DNA from: an uncultured Drancourtella sp.
Lineage (GTDB): Bacteria; Bacillota; Clostridia; Lachnospirales; Lachnospiraceae
NCBI GenBank assembly: GCA_937880845.1
Contig: CALFLL010000045.1
Location: 74,603 to 138,602, forward strand
Length of the DNA stretch: 64,000 nt
Direction: 5' to 3'
Under the pieces are notes generated by a model. The model was not told the origin of the DNA, searched no databases, and saw only the letters and a program-made list of their open reading frames with translations. Positions 8,951 through 16,141 of the stretch are shown one piece after another (within the stretch, counting starts at the first letter, position 1; each line of letters begins with the position of its first letter). The position numbers and the translations under genes were made by a program.

Positions 8951-8999
8951 AAAGAGGGCAAAAGAGAAACCTTTTAAAGGAATCTCTTTTGCCTTTCTT
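8951..8999 (+). terminator. Rho-independent terminator after the DUF4250 gene
   Basis: The perfect arms GGCAAAAGAGA (8957-8967) and TCTCTTTTGCC (8983-8993) are followed by TTTCTT. The tail runs into the -35 box of the next promoter. Confidence 0.85.
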
Positions 9000-9026
9000 G
9001 CTTTCATGAATGAAACGTGTTATAAT
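8998..9026 (+). promoter_or_regulatory. Sigma-A-type promoter of the SipW surface-protein operon
   Basis: TTGCTT (8998-9003), a 17-base spacer and a perfect TATAAT (9021-9026). Transcription would start near 9033, leaving a leader of about 170 bases before the first gene. Confidence 0.65.
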
Positions 9027-9064
9027 CTAGATATTTCTAAAGAAGATTACATTCTTGTAATCGT

Positions 9065-9088
9065 TTCTGAAACAGTTCTGTTTCAGAA
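9065..9088 (+). promoter_or_regulatory. Perfect palindrome in the leader of the SipW operon
   Basis: TTCTGAAACAG and CTGTTTCAGAA are perfect 11-base inverted arms separated by TT. It lies about 32-55 bases downstream of the predicted transcription start. It may be an operator for a dimeric repressor or an mRNA hairpin; there is no T run, so it is not an ordinary terminator. Confidence 0.5.
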
Positions 9089-9203
9089 TATCCACTTATT
9101 TTTTAAACTCCATATAGTCAGGAGGTGAGGCCCTTGGGATAGTTGGTGTACGGTTTGTGTAGCCCAAAAACAATAAAGTGCTTCAAAATATGGAGGAAGA
9201 CAT

Positions 9204-9857
9204 ATGAAAAAAAGAAAAATGTTAAAAGTTCTGTCGATCACTGTATTGGCAGGAATGGTAGGTTATGGATCTGTACGTGGAATTTCTGCTTATTTTACCG
9301 ATACAAAAGGAAAGACAAATACCATAACTGTGGGAAGTGTGACAACAGAATTGGAAGAGCCGGAATGGGATAAGGTGCCTGATAAGGAAAAAAATGATAT
9401 CACACCGAATCATACCGTAAAAAAAGACCCGAAAGTAACCAATACCGGGACAAATGATGCATATATTTTCCTGGAAGTACAGGTTCCGGTGAAACATATC
9501 ATTACAGTAGGTGATAACGGAAAAAAACTTCCGGCAGCTGATACGGAACTATTTACTTATCGTGTTAATAAGGAATGGGTACAGATAGAAAATACAAAAA
9601 TTTCAGATGAGCAGGGAGTGTCGGCACACAGATATGTTTATGCGTACGGTACCAATACCGCATGTAAAGCGTTAAAACCAAAAGAAAGTACACCTGCATT
9701 GTTTGACAGCATTACCCTTGTCAATGCGATAGAAGGACAGATTGACGAAACGACTCTGGAGATGGAAATAAAAAGTTATGCCATTCAGACGGAAGATATC
9801 GGAAGTTCTCATGCACCGGCAGATGTTTATAAAGTGTATGTAAATCAAAATGAGTAA
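9204..9857 (+). CDS. SipW-dependent secreted protein, TasA/camelysin-like (first)
   Basis: 217 residues. The N-terminus is a SipW-type signal peptide: basic start, hydrophobic segment (about 8-27), then ISAYFTDTKGKTNTITVG, the hallmark in which cleavage falls just before or within AYFTD. The mature part is beta-rich, with VTNTGTNDAYIFLEVQVPVK, like TasA and camelysin (CalY), which assemble into amyloid-like or pilus-like surface fibres in Bacillus. It is the first gene of a five-gene operon ending in a SipW-type peptidase. It has a GGAGGAAG ribosome binding site. The fibre role is inferred. Confidence 0.8.
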   Translation: MKKRKMLKVLSITVLAGMVGYGSVRGISAYFTDTKGKTNTITVGSVTTELEEPEWDKVPDKEKNDITPNHTVKKDPKVTNTGTNDAYIFLEVQVPVKHIITVGDNGKKLPAADTELFTYRVNKEWVQIENTKISDEQGVSAHRYVYAYGTNTACKALKPKESTPALFDSITLVNAIEGQIDETTLEMEIKSYAIQTEDIGSSHAPADVYKVYVNQNE

Positions 9858-9878
9858 TATGGGAAGAAGGGAGCAGAA

Positions 9879-10388
9879 ATGAAAAAATGGATCAATCCTT
9901 CCTGTATCGTGGTGATCATAAGTATCGGCTGCATTGTATTGCTTGGAGGAGGGGTGTTAAAAAGGGTATCGGCTTATCAGTCCCATCAAAACCGACTTGT
10001 GAATAAAATTTCAACAGGGGATAATACAAGCCATATTGAAGAAGAATTTACTCCTCCGGAGGAAGTGCAGCCGGATACAGGCTATAAAAAAACCGTGACA
10101 GTGAAAAACGATACGGATACAGAGTGTTACGTGAGAGTTTTTGTAGAGGTAAGCGATTTGTCCGTACCTGTGACGATTCAGTTTGATACGACATACTGGA
10201 CTCAAAAAAATCAAGATGGATATTATTATTATAAGACCCCGCTGAAAAAACAGGAACAAACAAAACCATTGTTTACAAACGTCACGACAGGAAAAACGAC
10301 AGATAAATTTAAGATCATCGTATATGAAGAAACCGTGCAGGCTTCCGGATTTAAAACTTGGCAGGAAGCATTTGCTTCCATACGATAA
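9879..10388 (+). CDS. SipW-dependent secreted protein, TasA-like (second, small)
   Basis: 169 residues. A hydrophobic segment (about 9-28) is followed by RVSAYQSHQNRLVNKISTGD, a divergent SipW-type cleavage region (SAY, then an N...G pattern). The mature part has a TasA-like immunoglobulin-type core: VTVKNDTDTECYVRVFVEVS, then TYWTQKNQDGYYYYKTPLKK and a C-terminal FKIIVYEETVQASGF. It probably is a minor subunit or tip/anchor of the structure formed with the preceding protein. The gene follows after 21 bases with an AGAAGGGAG ribosome binding site. Specific function unknown. Confidence 0.7.
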   Translation: MKKWINPSCIVVIISIGCIVLLGGGVLKRVSAYQSHQNRLVNKISTGDNTSHIEEEFTPPEEVQPDTGYKKTVTVKNDTDTECYVRVFVEVSDLSVPVTIQFDTTYWTQKNQDGYYYYKTPLKKQEQTKPLFTNVTTGKTTDKFKIIVYEETVQASGFKTWQEAFASIR

Positions 10389-10402
10389 AAGGAGGTAAAT
10401 GG

Positions 10403-12385
10403 ATGAAGAAAAAGAAAAAAGCGTTTTTTGCGGTGCTTCTTGCATCCGTACTCGGAATGTGTGGGATCATGGCAATGGCTGCAGATCATATAAAAGCACT
10501 GGATGCGGCAAAGCAAGGAGCAGGAATTACGATTAAACACTATGGGGAGCCGGAAGATTCCGACTATTCTTTTCGTTTGAAACGGACGGATAAGACGACA
10601 TGTACATGGCGGGATACAAGCGGAATTCAGGGAAAAGCACCGTATCATCAAAAAAATGCAACGATGGAACGATGGGGGCAGATCATTACAAGTGATCAGC
10701 AAAAAGGAAAGGTGTCCTGTTATCTGACAAACACAGGAAACTATAAAGGGAAAAATACAAATCTTCGGATTACTTTTACAGACTGGCCGGATTATCGGAC
10801 AAAGACCGGAGAAAAATATTATCCTGTTGTAGGAGTGGCACTGACAGATGATTTTTATGGCCTGACATTTTCGGATATCTGGTATGAAGCAAAGATGGAA
10901 ATCCTGGATGACGGGGGAAATCCTGTAAAGGTGGATATGACATACCGGGCGGAAGATCTGGATTACGGGCAGATTTTTGCAGTAAAAAAGCAGGATAAGA
11001 TTTCTGGAGTCAACATACCGGAAGACAGCAGGGCATATTATGCCAGTCAGAACGGATACCATTATTTTTATGCAGATGCACCTGTCGATTCCAATGAGTA
11101 TGACAAAGACAGTGTACAGATCCAATATGAAGATGTATTTACCTTTTCTATGCGAGTGGGAGGAGGGGTGGCATTTCCGGAGTCTTTTAATTATTCAGAA
11201 TATGTTTCTGAGGAGCAGATTGAAAAATATAAGAAATTTAACGAATATATGGTAGGAGAAGGAAATATTGATGAAGTGGATGCGGCTCATGTAACAATCG
11301 GATGGATTGCCGGTTCTGCAAAAGGATATGGAAAATTTACGGCACCGACACCGAAAAAATCGGTCAGCAAAGAAAAGATACATGGGGAAGATCCGTATCA
11401 GTACACCGTTAATTGGAAAGTACCCGAATGCCAGCCGGCTGATTATTATCCCTATATGAAATTGACAGATGTTTTGCCGGAAGCAGTTGCCTGTGATTCT
11501 GTCTGCGTGTATGATGTGGACAATATGAAAGATGTCAGTTCTTATTTCCGGATACAGATAGAAAAGGAGAAAGAGGAAACCATTTCTGTCCAAGTAAAAA
11601 ATCCGGGGGCAGAATGGATGTATGGAAGGACCTTTGAAGTGCGCATCCAAGTCCACAAACGTCCGGAATATGTGTTTGGAAATAACAATACGGTCACAAA
11701 TCAGGCAGTTCTTGATGTGGGTGGAAAAGATGGCGTGCAAAAGAGCAACACGGTAAAAAACTCTTTCTATTATCAGATTCTGACAGAGGCTGTCAATGGT
11801 TCTATTACCGGATCGGACCTTCAGGTGCAGGCAGGCAGTTCAAAAAAAATCACCTATGCTCCGTTGAAGGGCTACTACCTAAAATCCGTTTCGGTGGATG
11901 AAAAGTCTATGGATTTAAAAACATATGAGTTTCAATACGAATTTGCCAAAGTAAATCAGGATCATAAAATCCGGATTGTTTATGCACCGATGCCGGTCCT
12001 GACCATTACAAAAGAGGTAAAAGGAAGATGGGATGAATTTGGGACTCCTACATTTTTATTTAAAATTTCCGGAACAGATCATACGGGAACAGGCAGAACA
12101 TATTATGAATCACTCCTTATACCGGAACAGTTCCAGGAGGACGGAGTCTTCCGGAAATCTTTTGAACTGCATATTCCGGCAGGAAAATGGACGGTTTCGG
12201 AAGTGGAGGTATCAAGATACAAACAGACCGGGATTAAAGAGATTGAAAACGGAACCCTATCCGGAAACAAAGTGCAGTTAAATACACAGGATCATGATAC
12301 TGCAAAAGCAACCTTTTGCAATGAACTGGATAATTATGACAAATTTAGTCACAATGATCTTGTGATCAATGAATTTGGAAGGTAG
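10403..12385 (+). CDS. Secreted adhesin with isopeptide-type and prealbumin-like domains
   Basis: 660 residues. A classical signal peptide ends near AMAADH (about residue 28). Residues about 40-310 form a large N-terminal domain I do not recognise. Residues about 325-450 resemble a D2-type fimbrial isopeptide domain (YQYTVNWKVPE, then LTDVLPEAVACDSVCVYD and a closing NQAVLDVGG). Next is a bacterial-repeat module (AVNGSITGSDLQVQAGSSKK ... HKIRIVYAP). Last is a prealbumin-like domain (LTITKEVKG ... FLFKISG ... IPAGKWTVSEVEV). There is no LPxTG motif or C-terminal membrane segment, so it must be held by partners or released. AAGGAGG precedes the ATG. Confidence 0.7.
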   Translation: MKKKKKAFFAVLLASVLGMCGIMAMAADHIKALDAAKQGAGITIKHYGEPEDSDYSFRLKRTDKTTCTWRDTSGIQGKAPYHQKNATMERWGQIITSDQQKGKVSCYLTNTGNYKGKNTNLRITFTDWPDYRTKTGEKYYPVVGVALTDDFYGLTFSDIWYEAKMEILDDGGNPVKVDMTYRAEDLDYGQIFAVKKQDKISGVNIPEDSRAYYASQNGYHYFYADAPVDSNEYDKDSVQIQYEDVFTFSMRVGGGVAFPESFNYSEYVSEEQIEKYKKFNEYMVGEGNIDEVDAAHVTIGWIAGSAKGYGKFTAPTPKKSVSKEKIHGEDPYQYTVNWKVPECQPADYYPYMKLTDVLPEAVACDSVCVYDVDNMKDVSSYFRIQIEKEKEETISVQVKNPGAEWMYGRTFEVRIQVHKRPEYVFGNNNTVTNQAVLDVGGKDGVQKSNTVKNSFYYQILTEAVNGSITGSDLQVQAGSSKKITYAPLKGYYLKSVSVDEKSMDLKTYEFQYEFAKVNQDHKIRIVYAPMPVLTITKEVKGRWDEFGTPTFLFKISGTDHTGTGRTYYESLLIPEQFQEDGVFRKSFELHIPAGKWTVSEVEVSRYKQTGIKEIENGTLSGNKVQLNTQDHDTAKATFCNELDNYDKFSHNDLVINEFGR

Positions 12386-12392
12386 GTGGAAG

Positions 12393-13529
12393 ATGATGAA
12401 ACAAAAGTCGGCAGTGATCGCCGGAATCGTTTTGGCAATGATCTGTGGAACAACGGTGTCTGGTGCTGAAAAAGAAACCTCCGTAACTTCCTCTTTTCAT
12501 ACAGGTCAGGTACGAATCAGGTTGGAGCAGTCAGAAAATCTTTACGAAAAGGATTTACAGAATATTCTGCCGGGGAAACCAATCAATATGAATCCGCAAA
12601 TCCAAAACCTTGGTGAAGACTGCTATGTGCGTGTAAAAATTATGACAGAATCTGAAAAAGAAAAAGAAATCCCGTTTCACTGCTTCCATGGAATCAGTGA
12701 AAACTGGGTGATAAAAGGGGAATATCTTTATTATACGAAAGTTTTGGAAGAAGATGAAAAAACAGATATTTTTCAAACATTTGTATTGCCGGATGACTGG
12801 AATCAGGATGGAATCGAACATGACATCATTCAGGTCAAAATGCTGGTAGATGCGATTCAGAGCAGAAATTTTACTCCTGATTTTGAAAAGGAAGATCCAT
12901 GGAGAAATGTGGAGATAAAAGAAGCACAAGAACCAAAAAACGGGTATAGATTCCGGTTGCTCAACCAAAAAACGGGTGTATGTAAGGTGAAGATTGAAGA
13001 CGAAGAAATGATTGCAGTTTCAGACCCGTTTTTTGAAGAACTTGGACGTATGGTACCGGGGGATATTGCTTCCGGCCAGATTGAAATTTCCAATCATGCA
13101 GACGTTCCAAAAAAATTATATGTAAAAATCAGGGCAGATGCCCAAAAAGCACTTCTTGAAAAGGCAAATCTGAAAATCCTGTCTGAAGATGGAACCGTTT
13201 TTTATGACGGAGCACTTATCTCCGATATGTTAGATCAATTTCATTTTTTGAAAGAGTACCAAAAAGAAGAAACGGAGCCCCTTACTTTTTTTATTTCCAT
13301 TCCGGAAGAGTTGGATAATGATTACAGTTTAAAAGATGCAAAAATGACCTGGACATTTCGAACAGAAGAGAAGCAGGATTTGAAACAGGAAGAGGATTCT
13401 AAAAAAGAATCTGTAAAAACAGGGGAGCAACATCACAGAGAAGTCCTGTTTATGACCCTTGGCGGAGCAATCGCCCTTCTGGCAGTTTCATATAAAATGT
13501 TTAAAAAATACAATGAAAAAATAAAGTAG
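12393..13529 (+). CDS. Anchored TasA-like surface protein with C-terminal membrane segment
   Basis: About 378 residues. A signal peptide (about 1-25) precedes two similar beta-rich units: one around INMNPQIQNLGEDCYVRVKI and one around IASGQIEISNHADVPKKLYV, each with the TasA-like pattern of a plus-charged beta strand after a 'nonaxial' Asn. The C-terminus has KESVKTGEQ, a hydrophobic stretch (VLFMTLGGAIALLAVSY) and a basic tail (KMFKKYNEKIK), laid out like a sortase signal but lacking the LPxTG proline. It could be the base that holds the operon's structure to the membrane or wall. Two ATGs lie in tandem; the first is chosen. Confidence 0.65.
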   Translation: MMKQKSAVIAGIVLAMICGTTVSGAEKETSVTSSFHTGQVRIRLEQSENLYEKDLQNILPGKPINMNPQIQNLGEDCYVRVKIMTESEKEKEIPFHCFHGISENWVIKGEYLYYTKVLEEDEKTDIFQTFVLPDDWNQDGIEHDIIQVKMLVDAIQSRNFTPDFEKEDPWRNVEIKEAQEPKNGYRFRLLNQKTGVCKVKIEDEEMIAVSDPFFEELGRMVPGDIASGQIEISNHADVPKKLYVKIRADAQKALLEKANLKILSEDGTVFYDGALISDMLDQFHFLKEYQKEETEPLTFFISIPEELDNDYSLKDAKMTWTFRTEEKQDLKQEEDSKKESVKTGEQHHREVLFMTLGGAIALLAVSYKMFKKYNEKIK

Positions 13530-14006
13530 ATGAAAAGAATACGAAAGGTTTTAAAATGGTTTGAAAGAATTTTGATTTTATATTTATTTGCTTATGCACT
13601 TTTCTTTTGCATTCCTTCTTTTTGGGGAATTACTTCGGCCGGAGTATTATCCGGATCCATGGAGCCGGATATCCAAACAGGAGATCTTGTGTACTTAAAA
13701 GATGCAGGAGCAGAGAAGCTGAAGCCGGGGGATGTGATCGCATTTGAGATACAGAAGGAAAACCTGATCCTTCACAGAATTAAAAAAATCTGTCCGGATG
13801 GAAAGATCATAACCCAAGGCGATGCCAATGAAACGGAAGATTTCTATCCGATAGAGAGGAATCAGGTAAAAGGAATACCGGTGTTTTGTATTCCTCACGG
13901 GGCAGAACTTTATGACCTGATAAAGGATTTTCATGTGACAGCCTGGATTTTAGGCTATTTTGTTTTCCGTATTTTTATCGGTTTTATCAGGAAAGAAATA
14001 AGATGA
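13530..14006 (+). CDS. sipW: SipW-type signal peptidase I
   Basis: 158 residues, with membrane segments at both ends (about 13-30 and 128-148). The catalytic Ser43 lies in LSGSMEPDI, and His82 in LILHRI takes the place of the Lys found in ordinary bacterial type I peptidases; TQGDANETED (about 95-104) is the last conserved box. This Ser/His arrangement marks the ER-type, SipW-like group, which in Bacillus processes TasA and TapA. It starts directly after the stop of the preceding gene, so expression is coupled to its likely substrates. Confidence 0.9.
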   Translation: MKRIRKVLKWFERILILYLFAYALFFCIPSFWGITSAGVLSGSMEPDIQTGDLVYLKDAGAEKLKPGDVIAFEIQKENLILHRIKKICPDGKIITQGDANETEDFYPIERNQVKGIPVFCIPHGAELYDLIKDFHVTAWILGYFVFRIFIGFIRKEIR

Positions 14007-14029
14007 AGCGTTTGCTTTTTTTTATTTCA
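13995..14029 (+). terminator. Weak terminator-like hairpin after sipW
   Basis: AAGC-gttt-GCTT followed by a run of T, enclosed by outer arms GAAATAA and TTATTTC. It would separate the surface operon from miaB. Confidence 0.4.
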
Positions 14030-14082
14030 TATGGTAAGGTAATAATTACGATATCTATATACAAAAATTCAGGGAGATTACA

Positions 14083-15543
14083 ATGAATAAAGAAATAGAA
14101 CAAATGATCGATGAAATAAACCTTACCAAAGAAGCACCGACAGAAGAGCCGATGCGTCAGTATTATTTTATCAAAAAGTGCAGAACTTATGTAAAGAAGC
14201 TGGAAAAGGAGCTTGGAAGAAAGCCTGCTTTCTGTGTTACGACATTCGGATGTCAGATGAATGCCAGAGACTCCGAAAAGCTGACAGGTGTTCTGGAAGA
14301 AATCGGATATGTGGAAGAGGCGGCAGAAGAGAAGGCGGATTTTGTTATTTATAACACCTGTACGGTGCGTGAAAACGCAAACCAGAGAGTTTATGGACGT
14401 TTGGGTCAGCTGAACCGTGTGAAAAGAAAAAATCCACACATGCTCATCGGGCTTTGCGGATGTATGATGCAGGAACCTCATGTGGTAGAAAAACTGAAAA
14501 AAAGTTACTGTTTTGTGGATCTTATTTTTGGAACCCATAATATTTATAAATTTGCGGAGATTTTGGCTACCAGGTTTGAGTCGGAACGTATGGTGATTGA
14601 TATCTGGAAAGATACGGATCAGATCGTAGAAGATTTGCCAAGTGAGCGAAAATACGCATTTAAATCCGGAGTCAATATTATGTTCGGATGTAACAACTTT
14701 TGCAGTTATTGTATCGTCCCGTATGTAAGAGGAAGAGAAAGGAGCAGAAATCCAAAAGATATCGTCAGAGAGATTGAAACGCTTGTTGCAGACGGAGTAA
14801 AGGAAGTCATGCTTCTTGGACAAAATGTTAATTCTTACGGGAAGAATCTGGAGACACCAATGTCTTTTGCAGAACTTTTGCAGGAAGTAGAAAAGATAGA
14901 AGGGTTGGAACGTATCCGTTTTATGACATCCCATCCTAAGGATTTGTCGGATGAGTTGATCGAAGTGATGAAACACTCCAAAAAGATCTGTCACCACCTG
15001 CATCTTCCGGTACAGTCGGGAAGTACAAAGATTCTGCAGAAAATGAATCGCCGCTATACAAAAGAGCAGTATCTGGAACTGGTAAGAAAGATCAAAGAGG
15101 CTGTTCCGGGAATTTCTCTTACGACAGACATTATTGTAGGATTTCCGGGTGAAACAGAAGAGGATTTTGAAGAAACACTGGATATTGTAAGAAAAGTGCG
15201 CTATGACAGCGCCTTCACTTTCATTTATTCCAAGAGGACCGGAACACCGGCGGCTGCCATGGAAGATCAGGTTCCGGAGGAAGTGGTGAAAGAAAGATTC
15301 GACCGTCTTTTAAAAGAGGTGCAGAAAATCGCAGCCGAAGAATGTAAAAAACATGAAGGAACCGTTCAGACCGCTCTTGTAGAACAGGTAAATGAACAGG
15401 AACCGACGCTTGTAACGGGAAGATTAAGCAACAATCTTCTGGTGCATTTTCCGGGAACAGAAGAGATGATTGGACAGCTTGTGGATGTAAAACTTCTTAC
15501 ATGTAAAGGATTTTATTACATCGGAGAACAGATGCATAACTAA
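14083..15543 (+). CDS. miaB: tRNA-2-methylthio-N6-dimethylallyladenosine synthase
   Basis: 486 residues. Domains in order: N-terminal MTTase domain with three cluster-binding cysteines (TFGCQMNARDSEK, YNTCTVREN, GLCGCMMQEP), radical SAM domain with GCNNFCSYCIVPYVRGRERS (CxxxCxxC near residues 203-210), and a C-terminal TRAM domain. It adds the 2-methylthio group to i6A37 of tRNAs reading UNN codons, downstream of MiaA, which is encoded about 6.7 kb away. It has about 45 extra N-terminal residues, as in clostridial MiaB. AGGGAG precedes the ATG. Confidence 0.95.
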   Translation: MNKEIEQMIDEINLTKEAPTEEPMRQYYFIKKCRTYVKKLEKELGRKPAFCVTTFGCQMNARDSEKLTGVLEEIGYVEEAAEEKADFVIYNTCTVRENANQRVYGRLGQLNRVKRKNPHMLIGLCGCMMQEPHVVEKLKKSYCFVDLIFGTHNIYKFAEILATRFESERMVIDIWKDTDQIVEDLPSERKYAFKSGVNIMFGCNNFCSYCIVPYVRGRERSRNPKDIVREIETLVADGVKEVMLLGQNVNSYGKNLETPMSFAELLQEVEKIEGLERIRFMTSHPKDLSDELIEVMKHSKKICHHLHLPVQSGSTKILQKMNRRYTKEQYLELVRKIKEAVPGISLTTDIIVGFPGETEEDFEETLDIVRKVRYDSAFTFIYSKRTGTPAAAMEDQVPEEVVKERFDRLLKEVQKIAAEECKKHEGTVQTALVEQVNEQEPTLVTGRLSNNLLVHFPGTEEMIGQLVDVKLLTCKGFYYIGEQMHN

Positions 15544-15545
15544 AG

Positions 15546-15597
15546 AAAAAACGCCCACACTATGTATGGAATTGTACAAAAGTGAGGGCGTTTTTTT
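15546..15597 (+). terminator. Rho-independent terminator after miaB, abutting the next start codon
   Basis: AAAAAACGCCCACACT pairs with AGTGAGGGCGTTTTTTT with one mismatch; seven T follow the stem. The next base is the A of the ATG of the following gene. Confidence 0.8.
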
Positions 15598-16017
15598 ATG
15601 AAAAAAATCAGTGAGTATTTATTTTTATGGGCAGTTGGAGGATGCATCTATTATTCCTTTGAAATTGCATTTCGTGGATTCTCCCACTGGACCATGTTTG
15701 TGCTTGGAGGAATCTGTCTGGTGTTCTGCACGGCTCAGGGAAAGGCGGGAGGATGGAAAGACCCTCTTGCCATACAGGTGATGCGTTGCATCATATTTGT
15801 GACTTCCTGTGAGTTCATCACAGGAATCATTGTAAATAAATGGTTTGGCCTTGGAGTGTGGGATTACAGTGATGTTCCGTTTCAGCTATTTGGCCAGATT
15901 TGTCTTCCGTTTATGGCATTGTTTGGAATTTTATGTACCATGGGAATTTATCTGGGAGGATATCTCCTTCATTTTCTTTATGGTGAAAAGAAACCGCACA
16001 TTCCCATTTGGAGGTAA
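15598..16017 (+). CDS. Putative CmpB-family (ABC-transporter type IV) membrane protein
   Basis: 139 residues with about four membrane segments. The central pattern FITGIIVNKWFGLGVWDYSD and the following PFQLFGQICLPF match the family annotated as putative ABC-transporter permease CmpB (PF06541-like), of unknown function. No ATPase gene is nearby. The start codon sits at the very end of the miaB terminator T run; the only ribosome binding site candidate, GAGGG, is inside the hairpin's 3' arm. No later Met would keep the first membrane segment, so I keep this start. Confidence 0.7.
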   Translation: MKKISEYLFLWAVGGCIYYSFEIAFRGFSHWTMFVLGGICLVFCTAQGKAGGWKDPLAIQVMRCIIFVTSCEFITGIIVNKWFGLGVWDYSDVPFQLFGQICLPFMALFGILCTMGIYLGGYLLHFLYGEKKPHIPIWR

Positions 16018-16141
16018 AAATAAAATTTTTCTTTTTTTGAGAAATGAATAATGCTATAATGGAATATCGGGGTTGAAACAACCTTTTGATTTTGTAGAAA
16101 AAGATAAAACATAGATTTTATACAAGAAAAGGAGAAAAAAA

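Noticed and set aside
9119..9135. Perfect AGGAGGTGAG element in the leader of the SipW operon
   Set aside because: The nearby start codons (TTG, GTG) are followed by early stops or by a frame that overlaps the first gene out of phase; I cannot support a leader peptide or a known riboswitch. It is kept only as a curiosity.
10229..11125. Antisense frame of 298 codons opposite the adhesin gene
   Set aside because: Cys/Ile/His-rich shadow of a real gene with no ribosome binding site.
13987..15003. Long antisense frame (338 codons) opposite miaB
   Set aside because: It overlaps the well-supported miaB completely, is rich in Phe, His and Cys, and has no start signal; it is a shadow of the coding strand.
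16055..16060. TATAAT upstream of mutS
   Set aside because: A good -10 box but the region 17 bases upstream is only a T run; no reliable -35.
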